Shown piece after piece: positions 41,738-50,707 of a stretch of 64,000 nucleotides of DNA; position 1 is the first letter of the stretch, and every line of letters begins with the position of its first letter. Under the pieces are notes generated by a model, which saw only the letters and a program-made list of their open reading frames with translations, was not told the origin of the DNA and searched no databases. This DNA is from JAWKUK01 sp041398605 (GTDB lineage Bacteria > Planctomycetota > UBA1135 > GCA-002686595), in the NCBI GenBank assembly GCA_041398605.1, contig JAWKUK010000011.1:124001-188000 (forward strand), read 5' to 3'. The translations under genes were made by a program, and so were the position numbers.

Positions 41738-42012
41738 ACGGCATCGACCTTCAGATTGTCGACCTAGCGCGCGACCTGCTCATCACGGCGGTGATGCTTG
41801 CCGGGCCCGTGCTCATGGTCGGCCTCGTCGTGGGTCTGACTGTCAGCCTGTTGCAAGCGCTGACCTCGGTGCAGGAGCAGACGATGTCGCTCGTTCCGAA
41901 GATGCTCGCCGTCATGTTGCTGGCGCTGATGTTCCTTGCACCCGCGCTGCGTGTGCTCTCGGAGTACACGATTCGCGTCCTCGGTCGCATGGTGGAGTTC
42001 GGGAGGTCCTGA
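41734..42012 (+). CDS. fliQ: Flagellar export gate protein FliQ
   Basis: A 92-residue two-helix membrane protein, the standard FliQ size. Core: DLARDLLITAVMLAGPVLMVGLVVGL, SLLQALTSVQEQTMSLVPKM. The start is the GTG at 41734, overlapping the fliP stop (GTGA), since the longer frame begins in fliP-coding sequence. Confidence 0.93.
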   Translation: MNGIDLQIVDLARDLLITAVMLAGPVLMVGLVVGLTVSLLQALTSVQEQTMSLVPKMLAVMLLALMFLAPALRVLSEYTIRVLGRMVEFGRS

Positions 42013-42015
42013 GCG

Positions 42016-42786
42016 ATGATCGACCCCGGCTATATCGAAGCGTTCGGCCTCCACCTCGCTCGCGCGAGCGCGCTGGTGGTCGCGTCTCCATTGCTCGGGA
42101 CCGCGTCCGAGCTGCAGGGCTACAAAGTGGCCCTGATCGTGTCGTTCGCGGTCACTTCCTTTGCACTCAGCGGCGGTCCGCTCGCGATCGACCCTGACAC
42201 GCTGACCTTCGCCGTGATGGCGATGCGAGAGCTCGCGATCGGCCTGACGCTCGCGTTCTTCCTGCACCTGATCATGGCCGCGCTGCGCGTAGGCACTGAG
42301 CTCGTTGGACAGGAGATGGCGTTCACGCTCGCGGGGACCGTCGACCCAATGACGGGGAACTCCAACCCGCCGCTGACCTACCTCTATGAGGTCCTGTTCT
42401 ATCTCGCGCTGCTCTCGGTGAACGGGCACCATTGGTTGGTGCGGGGCCTCATGGCCTCGTACGAGCGTGCCCCGGTCGGTGCTTTGCCGCTGGGGGCGAG
42501 CGTTCCAGGCCTGATTGTCTCGTTCTTCAGCGAGACCTTCTCGGCGGGCATTGCCTTTGCTGCCCCGGTCCTGGTGCTGCTGTTCATGGTCTCGATCTTG
42601 ATCGCGATCCTCGCGCGCGCCGTCCCGCAAATCAACGTGCTGGAGTTCGGCTTCAGCGCCCGGATCTTGACTGGGCTCATCGGGCTCGCGCTGTTTGCGC
42701 CCATTATCACACCCGCCTTCACGCGCCTGCTCGAGCGCTTGATGCGCGGCCTTGACGCGGGCTTGGACGCCCTAGGGACCGCCTGA
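42016..42786 (+). CDS. fliR: Flagellar export gate protein FliR
   Basis: A 256-residue integral membrane protein with about six helices. GTELVGQEMAFTLAGTVDPM and the conserved VLYLALLSVNGHHWLVRGL-like segment (here YLALLSVNGHHWLVRGL) identify it as FliR. Three bases after fliQ and 3 before flhB. Confidence 0.93.
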   Translation: MIDPGYIEAFGLHLARASALVVASPLLGTASELQGYKVALIVSFAVTSFALSGGPLAIDPDTLTFAVMAMRELAIGLTLAFFLHLIMAALRVGTELVGQEMAFTLAGTVDPMTGNSNPPLTYLYEVLFYLALLSVNGHHWLVRGLMASYERAPVGALPLGASVPGLIVSFFSETFSAGIAFAAPVLVLLFMVSILIAILARAVPQINVLEFGFSARILTGLIGLALFAPIITPAFTRLLERLMRGLDAGLDALGTA

Positions 42787-42789
42787 GCC

Positions 42790-43878
42790 ATGTCTGACGG
42801 CCCCGATCGTGACGAAAAGACCGAAGAGGCGACCGCCCGTCGACGCGAAGAAGCGCGCGACAAAGGTCAGGTCGCCTACTCGAGCGAGGTCGTCGTCATC
42901 GCGATGCTTGCCGCGGTGCTCGGCGCGCTCATGCTCATAGGGGGCCGCTCTGCGGCGTCCGCTGGCGGGATGTTGCACAGCGCGATCGATGCGATGGGGC
43001 AGATCGGCACCTCCGACCTGACCGCAGGCGATGCGAGCGCCGCGCTCGTCGAGTCGATGCTCGCCATCACGCCGGGCGCGTTCATGATCGTCGCGCCAAT
43101 GCTGCTGTTGGGGCTCTTGGCCGGCTTTGGCCAAGTGGGTATCCATTTCTCGGCGAAGGCGATCGAGTTCGATGTGTCCAAGCTGAACCCGGTCTCCGGG
43201 TTCTCCAAGATCTTCTCGCCTCGGAGCTGGATGCGCACCCTCATGGGCGCGCTCAAAGTCACGCTCGTCGGAGGGGTGATGATCGCGGTCACGATGTCGC
43301 TCGCTCCACGGACAGGCGCGCTCTCGGACGTCGGTGTACGCCCCTTCCTCGCGGCGGTCGGATACGTCCTCTTGCGTGCTACTGCCGCCGCGTTGCTCGT
43401 CCTGCTTGCGCTCGCCGTCTTCGACTTCTACTTCCAGCGCTATCAGCACAACCGCGACCTCAAGATGACCAAGAAAGAGGTCAAGGACGAGGCGCGCAAC
43501 TCTGACGGCGACCCGGCAGTGAAAGCTCGCATTCGGCAGGTGCAGCGCGAGCTCTCCAGCCGCCGGATGATGGAGGATGTGCCCGACGCCACCGTTGTGA
43601 TCACGAACCCGACGCACGTGGCGGTCGCGCTGCGCTATGACGATGCGCGTCAAACGGCGCCGATCGTAGTCGCAAAGGGGCTGGACGAGGTCGCTCTGGC
43701 GATTCGCGCTGTCGCGAGCGAGCACGGTGTGATTATCCACGAAGAGCCGCCCCTCGCGCGCGCGCTCCATCGCCATTGCGAGATCGGGGACCCGATCCCG
43801 GCGGACCTCTTCGAGGCGGTCGCACGAGTTCTCGCCTACGTCTACCGCGTCCAAGGGAGAGACCCCGTTAGGGCCTGA
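42790..43878 (+). CDS. flhB: Flagellar export switch protein FlhB
   Basis: A 362-residue FlhB: KTEEATARRREEARDKGQVA at the N-terminus, four membrane segments, and the cytoplasmic domain with the autocleavage motif NPTH (Asn273) in VVITNPTHVAVALRYD. Cleavage switches substrate specificity from hook to filament. Ends PVRA. Downstream flhA begins 5 bases later. Confidence 0.95.
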   Translation: MSDGPDRDEKTEEATARRREEARDKGQVAYSSEVVVIAMLAAVLGALMLIGGRSAASAGGMLHSAIDAMGQIGTSDLTAGDASAALVESMLAITPGAFMIVAPMLLLGLLAGFGQVGIHFSAKAIEFDVSKLNPVSGFSKIFSPRSWMRTLMGALKVTLVGGVMIAVTMSLAPRTGALSDVGVRPFLAAVGYVLLRATAAALLVLLALAVFDFYFQRYQHNRDLKMTKKEVKDEARNSDGDPAVKARIRQVQRELSSRRMMEDVPDATVVITNPTHVAVALRYDDARQTAPIVVAKGLDEVALAIRAVASEHGVIIHEEPPLARALHRHCEIGDPIPADLFEAVARVLAYVYRVQGRDPVRA

Positions 43879-43883
43879 ACGAG

Positions 43884-46028
43884 ATGGCGCAAGTGCAATC
43901 ACAGAATGCGCCTGGCGTCGGCCAGGTCGGGAGCTTCCTTCAGCGCTATGCGGATTGGCTGCTCGGGTTCGGCGTCCTTGGCTTGCTGCTGACGCTCGTC
44001 ACCCCGCTGCCAACTTGGATCCTCGACCTGCTGCTGGCCGTCAACATCACCTCTTCGGTGCTGCTGTTGATGGTCACGGTGCACGTGCGTGAGTCGACCG
44101 AGCTCAGCACGTTCCCGACCATCCTGCTCTTCACGACGCTCTTCCGGCTCGGCCTCAACGTCGCGAGTACCCGCCTCATCCTCTCCGGAGGAGAGGCAGG
44201 CGCGGTCATCTCAGCGTTCGGCCAGTACGTAGGCGGCGATGACCTGACGGTCGGGCTCGTCGTTTTCCTCGTGCTGATCATCATCCAGTTCGTGGTCATC
44301 ACGAAGGGCTCTGGACGCATCTCCGAGGTCGCTGCGCGCTTCGTGTTGGACGCGATGCCCGGCAAGCAGATGGCCATCGATGCCGATCTGAACGCGGGCT
44401 TGATCGACTCGGAGGAGGCCAAGGTGCGGCGCTTGAAGATCGCGTCCGAGGCCGAGTTCTACGGCGCGATGGATGGCGCCAGCAAATTCGTGCGTGGTGA
44501 CGCGGTCGCGGGCTTGATCATCACGGCGCTCAACCTCGTGGGCGGAATTGCGATCGGCGCGATGGGGGGCCTCACTGTCTCTGAGGCGGTGGGGCGGTAC
44601 TCCAAGCTGACCATCGGTGACGGCCTCGTCAGCCAGATCCCGGCGCTCTTGATCTCTACCGCCGCTGGCGTGTTGGTCACGAAAGACTCGAGCGAGAAGG
44701 GCCTCGCGCCGAACTTGCTCTCGCAGCTCGGAGGGCGGCCCCGGGCCACCTTGATCGCAGCGGCAGCGATCTTCGCGGTCGGCCTGCTTCCAGGGCTGCC
44801 CAAGGTGCCGTTCTTCATATTGGCGACCGTCCTCGGCGTCGTGTGGCGCGCGGGGCGGGACGCGGAGGACGAGGCGGAGCGCGAGAAGATCATCGAAGTT
44901 GCGCGCAAGGCCGAGAGCGAGGCCGGCGCGACGAGCGATGACGGAAAAGCAGAGGTGGGCGAGCTGCTGAAGGTGGACCGAGTGTCGCTCGAGATCGGCT
45001 ATCAGTTGATCCCGCTCGTGCAAGACCAGAAGGGCGGCGGCATCCTCGACCACGTCGCGCAGCTTCGTAGACGGTTCGCGCTGCGCGAGGGCGTCGTGCT
45101 CCCGCCCGTGCGGATCAAGGACAACATCAAGCTAGGTCCAAAGACATACCGCGTTTTGATCGGCGGTCACGAGGTCGCGACCGGCGAAATCGAGCCCGCG
45201 TACTTCATGGCCATGAACCCCGGCACCGCCAGCGGCGACGTGCGCGGGAAGAAGACCAAAGACCCAGCGTTCGGCTTGCCCGCGAAGTGGATCGAGGCCT
45301 CTCTGCGCGACGAGGCCGAGATCCTCGGCTTCACTGTCGTGGACCCCACGAGCGTGCTCGTGACTCACCTCGCCGAGATCCTGCGCACTGCGCTCGCTGA
45401 GCTGCTCACTCGCGATGACGTCAAGGACCTCGTCGCAAACGCAAAGGAGCTCTCGCCTGCGGTCGTCGAAGAGCTCGTCCCTGATCGATTGGGCTACGGC
45501 GAGGTGCAGAAGGTCCTACGCAACCTGCTCTCAGAGGGCGTCTCGATCCGCAATATGCCCGCGATCTTGGAGGCGCTCGCCGATGGTGTCGGGGCATCCA
45601 AGGACGTCGACGTCTTGACCGAGCAGGTGCGCCAGCGTCTGGCGCGCGCGCTGTGCGAGCAGCACGGCAGCCGCGACGGAACTGTGCACGCGGTGACGCT
45701 CGATCCTGGCATCGAGGCGCGGCTCGCCGCTGCGGTCGGCAAGGGGAACGCGGCAGAGGCAGCGAATGTCGGTCCGGCTTACCTGCATGCAGTGGTCGAG
45801 CGCGTCGCGAGCTCTGTCGGGAACGCGTCCAAGACGGGCAAGGACGTCGTCCTGCTCGTTCGTTCAAGCGTGCGTCGCTTCCTGTCACAGCTCATCCAAG
45901 CGTCGCTGCCAAAGGTGGCGGTGCTCTCTTACAACGAGGTCGTCCCCGCGCGGGCGGTCGAGACGGTTGCGGTCGTGAAATTCGATCCAGAACAGACTGA
46001 TGCCCACGGAGGGGCGTCGAAACGATGA
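43884..46028 (+). CDS. flhA: Flagellar export apparatus protein FlhA
   Basis: A 714-residue FlhA: eight membrane segments in the first ~320 residues with the FHIPEP-like block FPTILLFTTLFRLGLNVAST and RFVLDAMPGKQMAIDADLNAG, then a large cytoplasmic export-docking domain (QLRRRFALREGVVLPPVRIKDN and following). It is the motor-force coupled export nonamer. ATGA overlap with flhF at 46025. Confidence 0.95.
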   Translation: MAQVQSQNAPGVGQVGSFLQRYADWLLGFGVLGLLLTLVTPLPTWILDLLLAVNITSSVLLLMVTVHVRESTELSTFPTILLFTTLFRLGLNVASTRLILSGGEAGAVISAFGQYVGGDDLTVGLVVFLVLIIIQFVVITKGSGRISEVAARFVLDAMPGKQMAIDADLNAGLIDSEEAKVRRLKIASEAEFYGAMDGASKFVRGDAVAGLIITALNLVGGIAIGAMGGLTVSEAVGRYSKLTIGDGLVSQIPALLISTAAGVLVTKDSSEKGLAPNLLSQLGGRPRATLIAAAAIFAVGLLPGLPKVPFFILATVLGVVWRAGRDAEDEAEREKIIEVARKAESEAGATSDDGKAEVGELLKVDRVSLEIGYQLIPLVQDQKGGGILDHVAQLRRRFALREGVVLPPVRIKDNIKLGPKTYRVLIGGHEVATGEIEPAYFMAMNPGTASGDVRGKKTKDPAFGLPAKWIEASLRDEAEILGFTVVDPTSVLVTHLAEILRTALAELLTRDDVKDLVANAKELSPAVVEELVPDRLGYGEVQKVLRNLLSEGVSIRNMPAILEALADGVGASKDVDVLTEQVRQRLARALCEQHGSRDGTVHAVTLDPGIEARLAAAVGKGNAAEAANVGPAYLHAVVERVASSVGNASKTGKDVVLLVRSSVRRFLSQLIQASLPKVAVLSYNEVVPARAVETVAVVKFDPEQTDAHGGASKR

Positions 46029-47122
46029 ACCCGAACCAACAGCTCGAAGTAGAGACGAACGATCTGGTCGCCAGTGGCGACCCCGACGGCCGCCGGGTCG
46101 TCCCCGTAGTTGGTCGCTCGATGCGTGAAGCCTTGCTTCGCGCTCGGAGGACGATCGGGGCCAAGGCCGTTGTCGTTGATCATCGCCAACAGTCGGGAGG
46201 CGTGCTCCTGGCCGTAGCGCCGGAGGTCCCGCGCTCGCCGAAGGAGCTCGACGAGCTACGTCGGGAGGCGACCTCACTGTTGGACGCAAGGCGCCGGAAG
46301 GCGACCGAGAGCAACGCTGCGCCAGCATCGAGCGTCCCCGGCCGTAGCCCGCTCGCATCGGTCGAGCGGAGCCTGCGGACGACGGGTGTCTCACGCAAGC
46401 TCAGGGAGCGCCTCCTCGAGGCGGTGGCGGGGCGCGCGGCGGAGGGCGGACACCCGCTCGACATCGCGGCTGAGGAGCTCGGCGCGGTCTTCGGGACTGC
46501 GTCGCTGCCCCGTGATCGGCGCACGACGCTCATCGTTGCGTTGCTCGGGCAGACCGGCGTCGGTAAGACGACCTCGCTCGCGAAGCTCGGCGCTCGACTC
46601 GTGCGGAGCGGGCGGCGTGTAGCGCTCGCGACGCTCGACGCTTGGCGAGTCGGCGCCGTCGAGCAGCTCAAGGCGTACGGGGCGCTGCTGGGCACGCCCG
46701 CGATTCCGCTTCGGGACGCTGCGCTGTTGGCGCGCGAGGTGGCGCAAGCGGCGCGGTTCGATGTCGTCCTCGTCGATGGCGCGGGGGACCTGCACCGAGA
46801 CATCGATCAGCTGCGGCGCTTGCGCGAGACGATCGAGTCGACCGGCGCGGAGGCGCGCTTCGAGGCGTTCGTCGTGCTGCCGGCGACGGCGAGCGAGCAC
46901 AGCCTCTCGCTCGTGACGGAGCTCTGCGCGGCGCTGTCCCCACGCGGGGCGATCATTACCAAGCTCGATGAGGCAGCGCTGCCCGCGCCGGTGCTGGAGC
47001 ATGCGCTTGGCGCAGGCCTTCCTCTGGCGTTCCTCAGCGACGGGCCGGACCTCGCCAAGAACTTCCACCGCGCCGTTCCTGAGCGGATCGCCGACCTGCT
47101 CTTGAAGGGGAGGCTCGCGTGA
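46025..47122 (+). CDS. flhF: Flagellar-placement SRP-type GTPase FlhF
   Basis: A 365-residue FlhF. The N-terminal variable B region (about 1-115) precedes an SRP-type NG domain with Walker A LGQTGVGKTT (about 175-183), ATLDAWRVGAVEQLKAYG and VVLVDGAGD (in place of the DTAG motif), then TKLDEAA. FlhF sets the site of flagellum assembly, often at a pole. Coupled to flhG by GTGA overlap. The DGAGD substitution for DTAGR is worth noting for GTPase activity. Confidence 0.9.
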   Translation: MNPNQQLEVETNDLVASGDPDGRRVVPVVGRSMREALLRARRTIGAKAVVVDHRQQSGGVLLAVAPEVPRSPKELDELRREATSLLDARRRKATESNAAPASSVPGRSPLASVERSLRTTGVSRKLRERLLEAVAGRAAEGGHPLDIAAEELGAVFGTASLPRDRRTTLIVALLGQTGVGKTTSLAKLGARLVRSGRRVALATLDAWRVGAVEQLKAYGALLGTPAIPLRDAALLAREVAQAARFDVVLVDGAGDLHRDIDQLRRLRETIESTGAEARFEAFVVLPATASEHSLSLVTELCAALSPRGAIITKLDEAALPAPVLEHALGAGLPLAFLSDGPDLAKNFHRAVPERIADLLLKGRLA

Positions 47123-47910
47123 GCGCTCATCGGGCCCCAGCGCCCTTCGTGTTGGTCACCGGCGGGAAGGGCGGCGTCGGCAAGACGACGCTCGCCGCGA
47201 ACCTGGGCGTGCAGCTCGCGCGCGAAGGTCGTCGAGTGCTGTTGATCGACTTGGACTTGGGCCTGGCCAACATCAACGTGTTGCTGGGCCTCACGGTCTC
47301 GCGCACGCTTGAAGAGGCGCTCGCTGGCCAGTGTGATATCCGTGATTGCATCGTCCCGGGTCCCGGCGGCGTCCACGTGCTCCCGGCTGGCTCGGGCTCC
47401 GAGGCGATGGCCCACCTCTCCAGCGCCAACCGCGAGCGGCTCCTGGGTTGGATCCGCGTCCTTACGGCCGAGTACGACCTCGTCCTGGGCGACAGCGCCG
47501 CTGGCATCGGGCCGGACGTGCTCGGGTTCGCCGCCATCGCCGATCGCGTGCTCGTTGTGACAACGCCCGACCTCGCCGCGCTCACCGATGCCTATGGCCT
47601 GATCAAAGCGCTCGACGAGTACGCACGGCGAACCGGGCGGGATGTGCCGACGCCGGAGATCGTGGTCAACCTCTCCAGCGGCGTCGAAGAGGGCCTCGCC
47701 GTCGCGCGCAAGCTGCGCCAAGTCTGCGAGCGCTTCCTGTCGCGCTCGCCTCGTCAGGCCGGCTGGATTCCGCGCTCTACGGCGGTCAGCGCGAGCGTCG
47801 CAGACCAGGCGCCGTTCGCGCTCGGCGCGCGGCGCGCGCTCGAGCAGCTGTGCCTGCGGCAGATCTCTGGCCGCCTCGAACGGCTCTGTCCTGCCTTGTC
47901 CCCTTCCTGA
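47119..47910 (+). CDS. flhG: MinD-like flagellar number regulator FlhG (FleN/YlxH)
   Basis: A 263-residue MinD/ParA-like ATPase with a deviant Walker A GGKGGVGKTTLAANLG (residues 15-30), LLIDLDLGLANINVLLG and LGDSAAGIGPDVLGF. FlhG activates FlhF GTPase and controls flagellar number. GTG start overlaps the flhF stop. The C-terminal amphipathic helix of MinD is not obvious. Confidence 0.9.
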   Translation: MSAHRAPAPFVLVTGGKGGVGKTTLAANLGVQLAREGRRVLLIDLDLGLANINVLLGLTVSRTLEEALAGQCDIRDCIVPGPGGVHVLPAGSGSEAMAHLSSANRERLLGWIRVLTAEYDLVLGDSAAGIGPDVLGFAAIADRVLVVTTPDLAALTDAYGLIKALDEYARRTGRDVPTPEIVVNLSSGVEEGLAVARKLRQVCERFLSRSPRQAGWIPRSTAVSASVADQAPFALGARRALEQLCLRQISGRLERLCPALSPS

Positions 47911-47943
47911 TCACTTCCAGGGCGAATCCCCTTAAGGCTTCGG

Positions 47944-48207
47944 ATGGCGCATGCCGAGAGAACACGTGGCGCAGTCTCGCTGCAGTCCGCAGTCGGTGCC
48001 TTCGGGCGCCAACTCGCGGCCTTCACCGGGGCCCTAGTCGCGCTCGCCTCACTGATCGCGGACGCCCCGGTGTCCGTGGCCAGCCTGCGCGGGGCCATCG
48101 CGACGCTGGCGCTCGTCGGCCTGACTCGGGTCGGTGAGTGGTTCAGCGTCAGGACGGCCCTGCCCCCCCGCAGGCCAGGTGCAGGCGAGCAAGGCGAGGC
48201 GCCGTAG
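47944..48207 (+). CDS. Small membrane protein between flhG and fliA, unknown
   Basis: An 87-residue protein with two hydrophobic segments (about 24-41 and 50-65) and a basic, Pro-rich C-terminus (PPRRPGAGEQGEAP). It lies between flhG and fliA on the same strand and is probably part of the operon. I do not recognise it. An orphan small gene at this point could be lineage-specific. Confidence 0.5.
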   Translation: MAHAERTRGAVSLQSAVGAFGRQLAAFTGALVALASLIADAPVSVASLRGAIATLALVGLTRVGEWFSVRTALPPRRPGAGEQGEAP

Positions 48208-48307
48208 GAGAAGAGGTCATGAATCGTTCCAGGAACCATGGATGGTCGCTCGCGGGGCTCGCCCTGGGCGGTGACCGCTCCGACGCCCGCGCGGGGGGTG
48301 ATCGCCG

Positions 48308-49039
48308 ATGACGGATGCACATGCCGCGCGAGAGGACCTCGTCATTGCGCACATTCCGCTGCTGAAGCACATCGTCGGCCGGATGTGCTTCGACACGCCG
48401 GGCTCGATGGAGCGCGACGACCTCTTCGGCTTCGGTATGATCGGGCTGCTCGCGGCGGCCGACGCCTGGGACCCCGCGCGCGGCCTCGCGTTCTCGACCT
48501 TCGCGTATCCGAAGATTCGCGGCGCGATCCTCGATGAGCTGCGCCGGTGTGACTTCCTTCCGCGCGGTCGACGGGAGCTCGTGCGCTCCGTGGAGGCCGC
48601 GATCGGTCGGCTCGAGCAAGCCCAAGGTCAGAAGCCGTCGCCCGAGGAGATCGCGGCTGAGCTCGGCTTGACCATCGAAGAGGTCGACGAAGCGCTCCTC
48701 GCGGCAGCGACCGCTGTGCAGACTTCGCTTGAGGACGGACCTGGCGTCGACCTCGCGACCATGTTGGTCGATCCTCGCTGCGATGACCCTGTCGGCTCGG
48801 TCGAGTGGGAAGAGCTGAAGCAGCTGCTGGTCGAGGCGATCGAAGAGCTGCCTGAGCAAGAGAAGACCGTGATCACGCTCTACTACGCAGAGGAGCTCCT
48901 GCTGCGCGAGATCGCCGAGGTCCTCGGGGTCACAGAGTCGCGGGTCAGCCAGATCCACACGCGCGCGGTCTATCGCCTGAATCGCACCTTGACGGTCCTG
49001 CTGGGCGATGCGCCCGCCGATGTGAAGGAGGCAGCCTGA
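48308..49039 (+). CDS. fliA: Flagellar sigma factor sigma28 (FliA/WhiG type)
   Basis: A 243-residue sigma70-family factor: region 2 DLFGFGMIGLLAAADAWDPARGLAFSTFAYPKIRGAILDELR with D-W-x-P motif, region 3 with RGRRELVRSVEAAI, and region 4 LPEQEKTVITLYYAEELLLREIAEVLGVTESRVSQIH. The order and length match FliA. It should read the TCAA-N15/16-TCCGA promoters found before the MCP, flagellin 1 and the flgM-like gene. Likely held in check by the flgM-like product encoded at 51430. Start at ATG 48308. Confidence 0.92.
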   Translation: MTDAHAAREDLVIAHIPLLKHIVGRMCFDTPGSMERDDLFGFGMIGLLAAADAWDPARGLAFSTFAYPKIRGAILDELRRCDFLPRGRRELVRSVEAAIGRLEQAQGQKPSPEEIAAELGLTIEEVDEALLAAATAVQTSLEDGPGVDLATMLVDPRCDDPVGSVEWEELKQLLVEAIEELPEQEKTVITLYYAEELLLREIAEVLGVTESRVSQIHTRAVYRLNRTLTVLLGDAPADVKEAA

Positions 49040-49275
49040 TGGATTCGCAGATCCGAAATATTGGCGAGTGGAATCAGATTCCACCACCACGTCGGGACCG
49101 CAAGCCGCGCCAAGACGGCAGCGACGCATTTCATCGCGAGCTCGACGAGGCGACCGACGACGAACAGCACGGCCTGCGCGACGCGATCGTGCACCCCAAG
49201 CCCCGCGTCATGGGTCAGCCCGTTGCGCCACCCACCCCGGACGAAGTCGGCATGCGTGTCGACGTCGAAGCGTGA
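49039..49275 (+). CDS. Hypothetical protein in the fliA operon
   Basis: A 78-residue hydrophilic protein that starts one base into the fliA stop (TGATG at 49037-49041), so its translation is coupled. It is Pro-, Asp- and Arg-rich (PPPRRDRKPRQDGSDAFHREL) with no predicted membrane segment, and looks largely disordered. No family recognised. A flagellum-associated role is inferred from position only. Confidence 0.5.
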   Translation: MDSQIRNIGEWNQIPPPRRDRKPRQDGSDAFHRELDEATDDEQHGLRDAIVHPKPRVMGQPVAPPTPDEVGMRVDVEA

Positions 49276-49278
49276 TTC

Positions 49279-49497
49279 ATGGAACGAGTCATCCTCAAGA
49301 GCCACAACGTCACCGAGCGCCGAGCGTCGATCTCTGACGCGCAGCGTGTCCTCGAGGCGGCATCGGCGGTCCGAATCGTCCGTGAAGGCGATCGTGTGCG
49401 GGCGCTCGAGGTGACGTGCTTGTGCGGTGAGCGCGTCACCATCGAGCTTAGCTACGACGGCGAAGCCGCGCAGCCCGTCCGATCCCGAGCCGCCTGA
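49279..49497 (+). CDS. Hypothetical small protein with CxC motif
   Basis: A 72-residue protein directly downstream (3 bases) of the preceding small gene. VTCLCGERVTIELSYD contains a CxCG pair in a beta-hairpin-like context, reminiscent of half a zinc ribbon; only two cysteines are present, so a metal site would need dimerisation. Function unknown. Confidence 0.45.
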   Translation: MERVILKSHNVTERRASISDAQRVLEAASAVRIVREGDRVRALEVTCLCGERVTIELSYDGEAAQPVRSRAA

Positions 49498-49604
49498 TTC
49501 ACCCCGGGCCGCGCGACGCCTCGCTCGATCAGGGGCGCGACGCAGCTGGCCCCTACCACTCGAACCCCCACGCCTTCGTCTCGGAAGGCGCCCCTAACAT
49601 CCCC

Positions 49605-50072
49605 ATGCAACGCTACACAGCACTCTGGGTCTTCCCAGTCCTCTCGATCGTCCTGGTCGCCGTCATGACCATTCGTGGCACGACGTACGTGGACGCACCT
49701 GCTGAGCCGCCCGTCCTGTCACCGGCGGGGGTCGCGTCACTCCGAGAGCAGCGCGCCAACCTGGACGCGACCCTTGCGAAGTCCGTTGCTGCGCGCAAGC
49801 AACTGGAGCAGCACGTCGCTGCGCTGCACGATGAGCTCACGGAGCTGCGCGCGTCTCGGACAGCCATCGTCGCCGAAGCCAAGCTCTGGCGCGACTCATA
49901 CGAAGTGCTCGCGGAGCGGTTTGACCAGCTCGCAGAGCTGACCCGGGCGCAGAGCGCAGACGGGGGCGCGGAGCCGGTCGAGGCTTCGTCCAGCGTCGGC
50001 GTCATGCCAGCGAGCTTTGCGCTTGAGGGCGAGTCTGTCCCGCGTCCGCTGGGCGCCATCATCGTCCGTTGA
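49605..50072 (+). CDS. Membrane-anchored coiled-coil protein, unknown
   Basis: A 155-residue protein with one N-terminal membrane anchor (LWVFPVLSIVLVAVMTI) and a heptad-rich stretch from about 48 to 110 (SLREQRANLDATLAKSVAAR and onward), so it is a periplasm-facing coiled coil. It is followed by two lipoprotein genes (50087, 50704) in a tight run. The trio may form an envelope complex, perhaps for the motor or flagellar sheath, but no homology supports a specific role. Confidence 0.55.
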   Translation: MQRYTALWVFPVLSIVLVAVMTIRGTTYVDAPAEPPVLSPAGVASLREQRANLDATLAKSVAARKQLEQHVAALHDELTELRASRTAIVAEAKLWRDSYEVLAERFDQLAELTRAQSADGGAEPVEASSSVGVMPASFALEGESVPRPLGAIIVR

Positions 50073-50086
50073 CCGGAGCGAGCACC

Positions 50087-50707
50087 ATGCGAGTCCTTTC
50101 ATTGCTTGCTCTCGCTGCGGCTACGGGCTGTGCGAATGCGCCGACGATCGCTGACCTGATCCCGACGCGCGGGGGCAGCGAGCCGCGAGTGCGAACCGGC
50201 GTTGTCGATCAGAGCGCGCGGAATGACCAAGCCTCCGGATGGGAGTCGATGAGGCCCGCGGAGGGCACCCCCGTGCTCTACGGGAGAGACGGATCGCCGG
50301 TCGGCGTCGCGAGCCCTGGCTTTGTGTCTGAGTCGCCTAAGGCGATCAATGCAGGCGTGGATCAGTCGGGCGGCAGTCGAGTCGTGCTGTTGGAGCTCTA
50401 CTCGAACTTGAAGCAAGAGCACGAGGCGTTGCAGCTCGACTACGAAGCCATGGCCGCAGAGAGCAGCACCGGGACGGCTACGGTCATCGAGCAGCGCGCC
50501 AAGATCGCGTCGCTCGAGGCACAGCTCAGCGCGCTGACTGCGAGGAACAAGGAGCTCGAAGAGAGCGAGCTGACGATGGCGCAGCGGCTCGCCGAGGCCC
50601 AGATCAAGCGCCTCGAGGCGGAGCGCGCGCTGCTCGAGGCCTCGATCGACTGGCGTCGCATGAATGCCGCCAATACGCGCGCGATGTCTGCTGAGGAAGA
50701 GCGGTGA
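50087..50707 (+). CDS. Coiled-coil lipoprotein, unknown
   Basis: A 206-residue protein. The start at 50087 gives a lipoprotein signal (MRVLSLLALAAATGCANAP; lipobox ATGC). The C-terminal ~100 residues (LLELYSNLKQEHEALQLDYE through QIKRLEAERALLEASIDWRR) form a long coiled coil. The start of the longer frame (TTG at 50069) is not signal-like. Its TGA overlaps the GTG of the next gene. Confidence 0.55.
   Translation: MRVLSLLALAAATGCANAPTIADLIPTRGGSEPRVRTGVVDQSARNDQASGWESMRPAEGTPVLYGRDGSPVGVASPGFVSESPKAINAGVDQSGGSRVVLLELYSNLKQEHEALQLDYEAMAAESSTGTATVIEQRAKIASLEAQLSALTARNKELEESELTMAQRLAEAQIKRLEAERALLEASIDWRRMNAANTRAMSAEEER

Noticed and set aside
42772..43902. Antisense open frame opposite flhB
   Set aside because: Fully shadowed by flhB; composition is charge-biased with no motif.
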